Below are positions 1-7,124 of a stretch of DNA of 31,145 nt, in pieces. The stretch comes from JBMTVT01 sp049451635. Its GTDB lineage: Bacteria > Bacteroidota > Bacteroidia > Flavobacteriales > Flavobacteriaceae. Position numbers and translations under genes: made by a program. How positions within the stretch are numbered: position 1 is the first letter of the stretch; every line of letters begins with the position of its first letter. Under the pieces are notes generated by a model. The model was not told the origin of the DNA, made no database searches, and saw nothing but the letters and a program-made list of their open reading frames with translations. Where the stretch lies: NCBI GenBank assembly GCA_049451635.1, contig JBMTVT010000026.1, forward strand, positions 1-31,145. The letters are read 5' to 3'.

Positions 1-21
1 TCCAGTATTTCAATGTCTTTT

Positions 22-669
22 TTATGGTGATAATCGATTAATTGACCAATTATAATCCTCTTGAAGTTGGTAACGTATTCTATCATGCAGTCGGTTTGGG
101 CGCCCTTGCCAAAATTCCATTTCTACAGGTTTTACAATATAACCGCCCCAATGTTTGGGCCTAGGTATTTCTTTACCTTCATAGGCCTTCTCCAAGTCTT
201 TAAGCTGGTTTTCAATAATGTCCCTATCAGCAATAACCTCACTTTGATTGGACACTATGGCTCCCAACTGGCTACCGCGTGGTCTAGATTCAAAATACCC
301 ATCGCTTAAATTTTCAGCTATTTTTTCGGCTTGACCTTTAATAATAACCTGTCGTTCAGCACCATGCCAAAAAAAAGATAAACATACCTTGGGGTTGTTG
401 GCTATGGCTTTACCTTTTTCGCTGTTGTAATTGGTGAAAAATATAAAACCTTCAAACGTAAAGCGTTTAAGCAGTACTACCCTACTTCTTGGGTAACCGT
501 CTAACCCTATGGTGGCAATAGTCATGGCATTGGTTTCATCTGCTTCAAAAAAGGCATCTACCTCATGAAACCATTTTTTAAAAAGCTCTAAGGGGTTTTC
601 TGGTACTTCGTTTAAAAGCAATGACCCCTTTTCGTATGACTTTCTGTAATTACTTAAATCCTTTTCCAT
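22..669 (-). CDS. pdxH: Pyridoxamine 5'-phosphate oxidase
   Basis: Oxidises pyridoxamine or pyridoxine 5'-phosphate to pyridoxal 5'-phosphate with FMN and oxygen, the last step of vitamin B6 salvage; cytosolic. The 215-residue length is normal for PdxH. The N-terminal third carries the FMN-binding split-barrel start (AMTIATIGLDGYPRSRVVLL), followed by the FFTNYNSEKGKAI segment. The C-terminus has the family signature WQGRPNRLHDR and ends in RLSP, as expected for a complete protein. The ATG at 669 gives the usual N-terminus. It is divergent from the small gene starting at 759, sharing an 89-base spacer. Nothing odd in the sequence. Confidence 0.96.
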   Translation of the reverse strand: MEKDLSNYRKSYEKGSLLLNEVPENPLELFKKWFHEVDAFFEADETNAMTIATIGLDGYPRSRVVLLKRFTFEGFIFFTNYNSEKGKAIANNPKVCLSFFWHGAERQVIIKGQAEKIAENLSDGYFESRPRGSQLGAIVSNQSEVIADRDIIENQLKDLEKAYEGKEIPRPKHWGGYIVKPVEMEFWQGRPNRLHDRIRYQLQEDYNWSINRLSP

Positions 670-758
670 GTATTAAATCGTGTAGCAAAATAAATTATTA
701 CTTTTTTGAATATTTATATAATAAACTTCTTAATTTTAAAAACCCCTAAGTTACTAAT

Positions 759-1172
759 ATGAAATTTGAAAATTCTAAATTTTATAAAAATTTAAAACCT
801 GATAAGCTATTACTGCCGTTTGGGAATTTCTACCTATATGAAAAATTTGTTGTTGCTGAAATGCACGAAGGTGTTCATTTTGATTGGAACAAAACAGAAA
901 TACTTATTAAGGAATTACTGAATTATTATGGTGAAAAACCTAAAATTGCTTTTGTTTCAAATAGAATTAACCACTACTCCATCGACCCACAAAACTGGGC
1001 TAAATGGAAAACCGAATTCGATTTTATTATAGCCAGTGCCATTATAGTTTATAACAACGCTACTTTAATGAATGCTACTATTGAAAAAAAGTTTACCGAT
1101 AGAAGCATTAAACGTTGTGCAAGCATTACAGAGGCTATCGATTGGGTTTTGCATTTAAAAGAGTTTAATTAA
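759..1172 (+). CDS. Conserved-looking small protein of unknown function (STAS/SpoIIAA-like shape)
   Basis: A 137-residue soluble protein without signal peptide or membrane segment. I do not recognise a specific family. The pattern of a strand near YEKFVVAEM, a helix (TEILIKELLNYYG), a hydrophobic strand (PKIAFVSNR), another strand (FIIASAIIVYN) and a final helix (SITEAIDWVLH) resembles the SpoIIAA/STAS-like fold found in Bacteroidota; that is a guess from layout only. It is transcribed divergently from pdxH and convergently with rnz. Its last eight bases overlap the end of rnz inside a perfect 16-base palindrome (1161-1176), so both proteins end in Glu-Phe-Asn. Confidence 0.8.
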   Translation: MKFENSKFYKNLKPDKLLLPFGNFYLYEKFVVAEMHEGVHFDWNKTEILIKELLNYYGEKPKIAFVSNRINHYSIDPQNWAKWKTEFDFIIASAIIVYNNATLMNATIEKKFTDRSIKRCASITEAIDWVLHLKEFN

Positions 1173-1176
1173 ACTC
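1161..1176. repeat. 16-bp perfect palindrome spanning two convergent stop codons
   Basis: GAGTTTAATTAAACTC reads the same on both strands. It holds the last codons and stop of the small plus-strand gene and, on the other strand, the last codons and stop of rnz; each reads GAG TTT AAT TAA. There is no T-tract on either side, so it is not a classical terminator, although mRNA hairpins are possible at both 3' ends. Confidence 0.9.
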
Positions 1177-2073
1177 GAATACCCTACCGTCATTACATAA
1201 TTCCACAGATTTAAATACTTCTTCAGCTTCGTTTTTAAACATGTTCAAGTCGTCGTATCTCGTCGAGTAATGTCCAAGCAATAAAGTGCCTACATTGGCT
1301 TGTTTGGCTATGGTAGCAGCTTGTTTTGCGGTACTGTGCTTGGTTTTTGTTGCCAAATGTGCATGCTTATCTAAAAAAGTAGATTCGTGGTACAGCACAT
1401 CGGCGTTTTTTATAATGGGTATAATATCTTCCTTAAACACCGTATCGCTACAAAAGGCATAGCTTTTTGGTTTTTTACCGGGTATGGTAACGGTTTCGTT
1501 TTTTATGGCTTCCCCATTTTCATTTACCACATCAAAACCTTGTTTGAGTTTTCGGTAGTAGGACACATCAATATGGGCTTTTTCAGCTGCTTTTACGTTT
1601 AGTGTTCTGTCACCTTCTTTTTCCTTAAACAAAAACCCGTTGGTGTACACACGATGGTCTAGAGGAATGGTATGCACTTCTACTTTTTCGTCCTCAAAAA
1701 TAAGTTCAGATTTTTTTGAGGTAAGTTCATGAAATATGAGGTTATAATTGGTCCATGAATCGCATAATTTCATTTGAAGCGTTATAATTTCCTTGATACC
1801 TTTTGGTCCGTGAATATGCAAATCGGTTTCACGGGTAAGCAGTCTAAATGTTGAAATTAAACCTACCAAACCAAAAAAGTGGTCACCATGCAAGTGCGAA
1901 ATGAAAATGTGCTTAATTCGGCTAAACTTTATTTTATGCTTTCGCAACTCTACTTGTGTACCTTCACCACAATCAATTAAAAACATATGATTATTAATCT
2001 CTAAAACCTGCGAAGTTGTATTATTTAAGGTACGTGGTGTAGCACTGTAACAACCTAATATGGAGAGTTTCAT
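1165..2073 (-). CDS. rnz: Ribonuclease Z
   Basis: Zinc-dependent endonuclease of the metallo-beta-lactamase superfamily that trims 3' trailers from tRNA precursors. The signature HLHGDH is at residues 60-65 and gives the main zinc ligands. FLIDCGEGTQ precedes it (31-40), and later ligands lie in YAFCSDT, a KHSTAKQAA segment and LLLGHYSTRY near the C-terminus. The 302-residue length fits the short bacterial RNase Z form. It is the last gene of the pyrR-pyrB operon and overlaps the preceding DUF3291 gene by four bases, which suggests translational coupling. Its 3' end overlaps the convergent gene. Confidence 0.95.
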   Translation of the reverse strand: MKLSILGCYSATPRTLNNTTSQVLEINNHMFLIDCGEGTQVELRKHKIKFSRIKHIFISHLHGDHFFGLVGLISTFRLLTRETDLHIHGPKGIKEIITLQMKLCDSWTNYNLIFHELTSKKSELIFEDEKVEVHTIPLDHRVYTNGFLFKEKEGDRTLNVKAAEKAHIDVSYYRKLKQGFDVVNENGEAIKNETVTIPGKKPKSYAFCSDTVFKEDIIPIIKNADVLYHESTFLDKHAHLATKTKHSTAKQAATIAKQANVGTLLLGHYSTRYDDLNMFKNEAEEVFKSVELCNDGRVFEFN

Positions 2074-2543
2074 TGTTTTTGCAATTTATAATGTAAGGCA
2101 TCCAAAACAGAGAATTTACTCTTAAATGTGAAGGCGTAGGGCGTTTCCCCATGATTGTTTAAGTAATCTAAACGCTGTTTTGCATCCTGAAAAGTTGGTT
2201 CGTAGCCTACTGGAACATACCAAAAAGCCATATGTACCATATTAATTTTGTTGAACCATTCTTTTTTGCGCTTAAAAATTTCAACATGGTCAGAATTGTA
2301 AGTATAGCTGAAAAGCGCATCAAAATTGCTCCAAACCGATATGTTGATAAGCAATCCATCATCATTGAAAAACCTAGTGACTTCATCCTTATCTTCATCT
2401 TGTAACCGCCAAATAAAGCCTTCACTTTTATCGGCAATGGCATTTATTCTTTCAACATTATCTACAAAATCCCTCATAATGGGATCCTCCATTGGCGCTA
2501 ATCGTTTTGCTATGTTTACTTGTGCCAGATGAAATTTACTCAT
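2070..2543 (-). CDS. DUF3291 domain protein
   Basis: 157 residues, no signal peptide. The N-terminus (FHLAQVNIAKRLAPMEDP), the central NISVWSNFDALFSYTY segment and the late MAFWYVPVGYEPTFQDAKQR stretch match what I know of DUF3291, a dimeric alpha/beta-barrel (ABM-like) family of unknown biochemical role. Some relatives of this fold are monooxygenases, but I see no basis for a reaction here. It sits one base after the STAS-like gene and overlaps rnz by four bases, so it is cotranscribed with pyrimidine and tRNA-processing genes. Confidence 0.85.
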   Translation of the reverse strand: MSKFHLAQVNIAKRLAPMEDPIMRDFVDNVERINAIADKSEGFIWRLQDEDKDEVTRFFNDDGLLINISVWSNFDALFSYTYNSDHVEIFKRKKEWFNKINMVHMAFWYVPVGYEPTFQDAKQRLDYLNNHGETPYAFTFKSKFSVLDALHYKLQKQ

Positions 2544-2544
2544 A

Positions 2545-2877
2545 TTAAAATCCTAAATCCCGTTCCATTTCTTCCATTTCGATAATATCATGGGCCTCTT
2601 GCATAGTGGGAACTACAATAATTTCGTCTGGAACGATATTTAAATCTATCTTATCGGTTACGATAACAAAGGAATGTTTAGCACCTCTGTGCGTATTGGA
2701 AATTTCTAAAAACTCAATAATATCATCCAAATTCAACGCTTTTAACGATGTTAAAGACACAATAACATTGTCGTTTTTAAATTTTGGATATAGCGCTTGT
2801 ATTTTTTTTACTAATTCTACAATCGTAGCTTTTTCTTGCGTGATTATAGATATGTTTCCATTTTGATCTAAAATCAT
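2545..2877 (-). CDS. STAS-like small protein of the pyrB-rnz operon
   Basis: 110 residues, soluble. The predicted order strand (GNISIITQ), helix (TIVELVKKIQALYP), strand (DNVIVSLTS), helix (NLDDIIEFLEIS), strand (HSFVIVTD), late strand (EIIVVPT) and final acidic helix (MQEAHDIIEMEEMERDLGF) is like an anti-sigma-antagonist (STAS) domain. The usual phosphorylatable Ser region is not convincing (VSLTSLKAL). Equivalent proteins sit beside rnz in other flavobacteria, from memory. It lies three bases after pyrB and one base before the DUF3291 gene. Function unknown. Confidence 0.8.
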   Translation of the reverse strand: MILDQNGNISIITQEKATIVELVKKIQALYPKFKNDNVIVSLTSLKALNLDDIIEFLEISNTHRGAKHSFVIVTDKIDLNIVPDEIIVVPTMQEAHDIIEMEEMERDLGF

Positions 2878-2880
2878 AAT

Positions 2881-3810
2881 TTACTGTTTAATTTTTGATG
2901 CCAATAAATAAATAACAGCCATACGAATGGCTACACCATTTTGGACCTGATTCAAAATTATAGATTGTTTTGAATCGGCAACATCACTGGTAATTTCAAC
3001 CCCTCTATTAATGGGGCCTGGGTGCATAATGGTTATCTCTTTATCTAAAGAATCTAATAACTCTTTGTTTACACCAAACTGCTGGGTATATTCTCTTGTA
3101 GATGGAAAATAACTGATATCCATACGTTCATTCTGCACACGAAGCATATTCGCTACATCGCACCATTTCAATGCTTTACGTAAATCTGTTTCAACTATTA
3201 CTCCAAGCTTATCGATATACTTAGGAATTAAGGTTTTAGGTCCGCAAACCATCACTTGGGCTCCTTGTAACTGAAGTGCAAAGATATTTGAAAGGGCTAC
3301 TCTACTGTGTAAAATATCGCCAACAATAACTATTTTTTTGCCTTTAACATCTCCCAATTTTTCTCGTATGGAATACGAGTCCAACAAAGCTTGGGTTGGA
3401 TGCTCATGGGCGCCATCACCTGCGTTTATAATACTGGCATTAACATGTTTTGATAAAAACACACCAGCTCCAGGATTTGGGTGGCGCATTACAACCATAT
3501 CAACTTTCATTGATAAGATATTGTTTACCGTATCGATTAAAGTTTCTCCTTTTTTAACTGATGATTGTGCTGATGAAAAATTGATAACATCGGCAGACAA
3601 ACGTTTTTCGGCCAATTCAAAAGACAATTTTGTTCTTGTGGAATTCTCGAAAAACAAATTCGCTATAGTGATATCTCTGAGCGAAGGCACTTTTTTAATC
3701 GGGCGATTAATGACTTCTTTAAAATGATCGGCAGTTTCAAAAATAAGTTGAATATCTTGTTTGTTGAGATATTTTATACCCAATAAGTGATTGACACTTA
3801 GTTCGCTCAT
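2881..3810 (-). CDS. pyrB: Aspartate carbamoyltransferase, catalytic chain
   Basis: Condenses carbamoyl phosphate with L-aspartate, the first committed step of pyrimidine synthesis. The carbamoyl-phosphate loop STRT is at residues 57-60 and the HPTQALLD motif at 137-144. The C-terminal IMHPGPINRGVEI segment is also typical. At 309 residues it is full length. No pyrI regulatory chain is visible in the window, so the enzyme may act as a free trimer or with a partner elsewhere. It starts six bases after pyrR, in the same operon. Confidence 0.97.
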   Translation of the reverse strand: MSELSVNHLLGIKYLNKQDIQLIFETADHFKEVINRPIKKVPSLRDITIANLFFENSTRTKLSFELAEKRLSADVINFSSAQSSVKKGETLIDTVNNILSMKVDMVVMRHPNPGAGVFLSKHVNASIINAGDGAHEHPTQALLDSYSIREKLGDVKGKKIVIVGDILHSRVALSNIFALQLQGAQVMVCGPKTLIPKYIDKLGVIVETDLRKALKWCDVANMLRVQNERMDISYFPSTREYTQQFGVNKELLDSLDKEITIMHPGPINRGVEITSDVADSKQSIILNQVQNGVAIRMAVIYLLASKIKQ

Positions 3811-3816
3811 TTTTCT

Positions 3817-4356
3817 TTATTTTTCAATTAAATAAACCGAATCTTCTTTATCGTATTCCATCCAGTTTACTTTTACTTTTTCATTATTAATAACATCAAC
3901 TTGTCTGCCTCTATAATCTGGCTGAATGGGTAAATGCCTGCTAAATCGTCTGTCAATTAAAGTCAGCAACTCAATTTGATTGGGCCTACCAAACGATTGG
4001 ATGGCTGTTAATGCAGCCCTGATACTTCTTCCCGTATATAGCACATCGTCAACAAACACAATGTTTTTATCTTCCACCAAAAAGTTGATTTTTGTTTTGT
4101 TGGCTTCGAGTGGCTTTTCACTTCTACGAAAATCGTCTCTAAAAAAAGTAATATCTAAATACCCTAATTGAATATTTTTAACCTTGTAATCCTCTTTCAA
4201 TATTTTTGCCAATCTTTCAGCAAGGAAAATGCCTCTGGGTTGTAAGCCAATTAAAACAGTGTTAGAAAAATCGTTGTGTTTTTCAATAAGTTGACAAGCC
4301 AATCGGTGTAGAATGATGTTTACCTCTTTTGCGTTAAGTAAAACTTTTTGACTCAT
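3817..4356 (-). CDS. pyrR: PyrR: pyrimidine operon regulator / uracil phosphoribosyltransferase
   Basis: Type I phosphoribosyltransferase. The PRPP-binding loop is clear at residues 98-110 (NIVFVDDVLYTGR), and IGLQPRGIFLAERL near residue 36 is the other conserved PyrR/PRTase element. In Bacillus, PyrR binds pyr mRNA to cause attenuation and has weak uracil phosphoribosyltransferase activity; whether it regulates RNA here is not known. It is the first gene of a five-gene operon. The upstream region holds two exact TAnnTTTG elements and a palindrome at 4364-4377, but no obvious anti-terminator or PyrR-binding hairpin in the short leader. Confidence 0.95.
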   Translation of the reverse strand: MSQKVLLNAKEVNIILHRLACQLIEKHNDFSNTVLIGLQPRGIFLAERLAKILKEDYKVKNIQLGYLDITFFRDDFRRSEKPLEANKTKINFLVEDKNIVFVDDVLYTGRSIRAALTAIQSFGRPNQIELLTLIDRRFSRHLPIQPDYRGRQVDVINNEKVKVNWMEYDKEDSVYLIEK

Positions 4357-4363
4357 ATTTTGT

Positions 4364-4377
4364 CCAAACGTATTTGG
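4364..4377. promoter_or_regulatory. 14-bp operator-like palindrome upstream of pyrR
   Basis: CCAAACGTATTTGG is a perfect inverted repeat (5-bp arms, 4-bp centre) seven bases upstream of the pyrR start codon. It also contains an exact minus-strand TAnnTTTG octamer (TACGTTTG, 4365-4372). A bound regulator would lie at or just after the transcription start directed by the element at 4382-4389. Function is inferred from position and symmetry only. Confidence 0.45.
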
Positions 4378-4381
4378 GTTA

Positions 4382-4389
4382 CAAAGGTA
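4382..4389 (-). promoter_or_regulatory. -7 promoter element of the pyrR operon
   Basis: On the minus strand this reads TACCTTTG, an exact match to the Bacteroidota -7 consensus TAnnTTTG, about 26 bases before the pyrR start codon. No good TTG -33 box is seen at the expected distance. Confidence 0.5.
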
Positions 4390-4430
4390 ATGTAAAAATT
4401 GAGAAGTAAAAATATAAAATGATACTTATA

Positions 4431-4457
4431 AAAAAGCCCCACATTTCTGTGAGGCTT
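4431..4457 (-). terminator. Rho-independent terminator of rpsA
   Basis: On the minus strand a 9-bp stem (AAGCCTCAC with GTGGGGCTT, one G-U pair) closes a 6-base loop and runs into a T-tract. It lies 25 bases after the rpsA stop codon. Confidence 0.9.
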
Positions 4458-4481
4458 AAAATTATAAACTTGTTAGGAAAA

Positions 4482-6362
4482 TTACTTTTTCTTAGCTGTT
4501 GTTTTAGCTTTTGTTTTAGTAGTTTTTCCGTCCATTTTATCTTTAAGAGCTTGTAAAGCATCGTTAGCATCACCTAAAGTTGGTTTAGCCTCAGCTACTG
4601 CTGCTTCTGCTTTTTTAACTGCTTGCTTCACTATTTTAGCCTCTTCAGCTCTAAATACCGCTGTATGCGATGCTACTACACGTTTAAACTCTTTATTGAA
4701 TTCGATAATTTTAAATTCTGCAGTTTCTCCTTTTTTAAGCTTGCTACCGTCTTCTTTTTCAAGGTGACGAGCAGGAACAAACGCTAATATATCTTCATTA
4801 AACTCAACAGTAGCACCTTTGTCTACCATTTCAGAGATTTCAGCTGTATGTACAGTATCTAAAGCAAACTCTGTTTCGTATTTGTCCCAAGGGTTTTCAG
4901 TAGTTTGTTTGTGACCTAAACTTAGTTTACGTCCTTCAACATCCAACTCTAATACAATAACATCTAATTTATCTCCTACTGCACAAAACTCACTTGGATG
5001 CTTAATTTTCTTAGTCCAAGACAAATCAGAGATATAAATCAATCCGTCAATACCTTCTTCTAATTCAACAAAAACACCAAAGTTTGTAAAGTTACGCACG
5101 ACACCAACATGCTTAGATCCTAATGGATATTTGCCAGTGATATCTGTCCATGGATCAGCCGTTAATTGCTTAATGCCAAGTGACATTTTACGCTCTTCTC
5201 TATCAAGAGTCAAGATAACAGCTTCAACTTCATCTCCAACAGAAACGAAATCTTGAGCTGAACGTAAATGTGTAGACCAAGACATTTCAGATACGTGAAT
5301 TAAACCTTCAACACCATCAGCTACTTCAATAAACGCACCGTAATCTGCGATAACTACAACTTTTCCTTTAACTTTATCACCTACTTTTACAGTATCGGCT
5401 AAAGCTTCCCAAGGATGTTTGCTTAATTGTTTTAATCCTAATTGGATTCTTGATTTATCTTCATCAAAATCAAGGATTACCACATTTAATTTTTGATCTA
5501 ATTCAACAATCTCATTAGGATGGTTGATTCTAGACCATGATAAATCTGTAATGTGAATTAATCCGTCAACACCACCAAGATCAATAAACACACCGTAAGA
5601 CGTGATGTTTTTAACAACACCTTCCAGTACTTGACCTTTTTCTAATTGACCAATGATTTCTTTCTTTTGTTCTTCAATATCAGCCTCAATAAGTGCTTTA
5701 TGGGAAACTACTACGTTTTTAAATTCGTGGTTAATTTTAACAACTTTAAATTCCATAGTTTTGTTTACAAACTGATCGTAATCTCTAATTGGTTTAACGT
5801 CAATTTGAGACCCTGGCAAGAATGCTTCGATGCCAAAAACATCTACAATCATACCACCTTTGGTTCTACATTTTACAAAACCATTAACGATTTCACCTGT
5901 TTCGTGTGCTTTATTAACACGATCCCATGCTTTGATTACTCTGGCTTTTCTGTGAGATAATACTAATTGCCCTGTTGCATCTTCACGCACATCAATTAAT
6001 ACTTCTACTTTATCACCTACTTTTAAATCTGGGTTGTAACGAAATTCGTTTAATGAGATAACACCTTCAGATTTAGCGTTAATGTCTATAATAGCATCAC
6101 GGTCAGTAATATGAACTACTTCTCCTGTTACTACTTCGTCATTAAGTGTATCAACAAAATTTTCAGCTACTAATTTTTCAAATTCCTTAAGTTGTTTGTC
6201 ATCAACTTCATCAATACCTTCTTGGTAGTTGTGCCAATTAAACTCTTTTAGGAATTTTTCAGGGTTTGCTTTTGCTTCAGATACTACTGGAGCTTCAGCA
6301 GTTTTTGTTTCAGTTGCTTCTACCGATGCTTCGATATCAGCTTGTTTTGCTTTTTCAGCCAT
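4482..6362 (-). CDS. rpsA: 30S ribosomal protein S1
   Basis: RNA-binding ribosomal protein that helps load mRNA on the 30S subunit. Six S1 repeats are visible, starting near residues 80, 155, 243, 327, 415 and 500; the third to fifth have the strong GVFID/GAFIE/GVFVE...GLIHI pattern. The N-terminal ~60 residues form an acidic Ala/Glu-rich extension and the C-terminus is a Lys/Ala/Thr-rich tail, which together explain the 626-residue length compared with about 557 in E. coli. It is monocistronic: a terminator follows and its own promoter and a long structured leader precede it (6363-6530), suggesting autoregulation. Confidence 0.97.
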   Translation of the reverse strand: MAEKAKQADIEASVEATETKTAEAPVVSEAKANPEKFLKEFNWHNYQEGIDEVDDKQLKEFEKLVAENFVDTLNDEVVTGEVVHITDRDAIIDINAKSEGVISLNEFRYNPDLKVGDKVEVLIDVREDATGQLVLSHRKARVIKAWDRVNKAHETGEIVNGFVKCRTKGGMIVDVFGIEAFLPGSQIDVKPIRDYDQFVNKTMEFKVVKINHEFKNVVVSHKALIEADIEEQKKEIIGQLEKGQVLEGVVKNITSYGVFIDLGGVDGLIHITDLSWSRINHPNEIVELDQKLNVVILDFDEDKSRIQLGLKQLSKHPWEALADTVKVGDKVKGKVVVIADYGAFIEVADGVEGLIHVSEMSWSTHLRSAQDFVSVGDEVEAVILTLDREERKMSLGIKQLTADPWTDITGKYPLGSKHVGVVRNFTNFGVFVELEEGIDGLIYISDLSWTKKIKHPSEFCAVGDKLDVIVLELDVEGRKLSLGHKQTTENPWDKYETEFALDTVHTAEISEMVDKGATVEFNEDILAFVPARHLEKEDGSKLKKGETAEFKIIEFNKEFKRVVASHTAVFRAEEAKIVKQAVKKAEAAVAEAKPTLGDANDALQALKDKMDGKTTKTKAKTTAKKK

Positions 6363-6530
6363 TTAATAAAATTAAAACAATGCCATTTAAATTTTCATCT
6401 CTGTGAAAACGCCACTACATTGCGATTTGTATTCTGTATGTTTCGGAAGTTTTAAGCGATTAACACACAGAAGTGTTATTGTTTTTTTATAGCTCGTTTC
6501 CTTTTATCATTCCGACGATTCGCTAAAAGG
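6363..6530 (-). promoter_or_regulatory. Structured 5' leader of rpsA with three predicted hairpins
   Basis: The non-coding stretch between the predicted rpsA promoter and its ATG contains three perfect inverted repeats: arms 6500-6506/6524-6530 (CCTTTTA/TAAAAGG, 17-base loop), 6461-6466/6473-6478 (TAACAC/GTGTTA, 6-base loop) and 6392-6397/6404-6409 (TTTTCA/TGAAAA, 6-base loop). AU-rich linkers separate them. The E. coli rpsA leader is also a set of three hairpins with AU-rich linkers bound by S1 itself; similarity of layout suggests, but does not prove, the same autogenous control. Confidence 0.6.
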
Positions 6531-6534
6531 AGTG

Positions 6535-6542
6535 CAAAAATA
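6535..6542 (-). promoter_or_regulatory. -7 promoter element of rpsA
   Basis: Minus-strand TATTTTTG is an exact match to TAnnTTTG. Transcription would begin near 6527-6530, at the very base of the first leader hairpin. No clear TTG -33 box. Confidence 0.5.
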
Positions 6543-6693
6543 CATATTTTTGATGTAATTACCTAAAAATGAAAAAAATAAATTAGCGCTTATGCCATTT
6601 TATAAAAAACTGAAATTCCTATAGTATTTTTCTTCTAAAACAATAAATTAATTCACTATGTAATAAGGTGAAAACATTATTTTAAATAAACAC

Positions 6694-7074
6694 ATTATAG
6701 TTAAAGAAAAGTATCAACCTGTACTAGATTTAGGGAAAGCATTAAACATCCAAAACGGCGATGTTAAAGTTGAATATGGGGTCTTAAAAATTAAAGGAAC
6801 TGCCAAAACACCTTACGAAAAAAACATTCTTTGGGATAAGTTAAAAGAAACTGGCGGTGAACACCCTAGCGATATTAAAGCGAACATTACAGTTGCAGAC
6901 GATAGCGTTTATGCAAGACATATAGCAAAAAGCGGTGAAACTTTAGGGAAGATCGCTAAGCATTATTATGGAAACCCATCAAAATATCACGATATTTTTA
7001 AGGCAAACTCTGATATTTTAAAAAATCCAGATTTGATTTATCCAGATCAAGAATTGATTATTCCTAATTTGTAG
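6694..7074 (+). CDS. Small LysM-domain protein, no ATG start
   Basis: The frame ending at the TAG 7072-7074 is open back to 6667 but contains no ATG, GTG or TTG start before the conserved part. It encodes a C-terminal LysM domain (ARHIAKSGETLGKIAKHYYG ... PDLIYPDQELIIP) after an N-terminal region (KEKYQPVLDLGKALNIQNG ... GVLKIKGTAKT) like the BON/LysM potassium-binding-type proteins. Homologues I recall begin close to (M)xIKEKYQ, so the natural start would be the ATT at 6694 or ATA at 6697, about 126 residues. An in-frame ATG at 6658 is followed at once by TAA TAA. Either a rare ATT/ATA start is used or the start codon was lost and this is a young pseudogene. The body has no stop or shift. 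Likely cytosolic, as no signal peptide is seen. Confidence 0.75.
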   Translation: MIVKEKYQPVLDLGKALNIQNGDVKVEYGVLKIKGTAKTPYEKNILWDKLKETGGEHPSDIKANITVADDSVYARHIAKSGETLGKIAKHYYGNPSKYHDIFKANSDILKNPDLIYPDQELIIPNL

Positions 7075-7087
7075 TTGAACAACATTT

Positions 7088-7124
7088 AAAAAAAGCGAAT
7101 TTAAATTTAAGTTCGCTTTTTTTT
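7088..7124. terminator. Bidirectional terminator between the LysM gene and cmk
   Basis: A-tract plus GCGAA pairs with TTCGC plus T-tract across a long AT-rich hairpin (about 16 bp counting one G-T pair, apical AATT). The T-run serves the plus-strand LysM gene and the A-run serves minus-strand cmk, whose stop codon lies in the stem. Its presence supports the LysM reading frame being a transcribed gene. Confidence 0.9.

Noticed and set aside
4379..4573. 64-codon minus-strand reading frame at the end of rpsA
   Set aside because: It overlaps the rpsA terminator and the Lys-rich end of rpsA in another frame; the translation is low-complexity and shows no domain.
5646..5960. 104-codon plus-strand frame opposite rpsA
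   Set aside because: Antisense shadow of a conserved S1 repeat region; Cys/Phe/Asn-rich translation without any domain.
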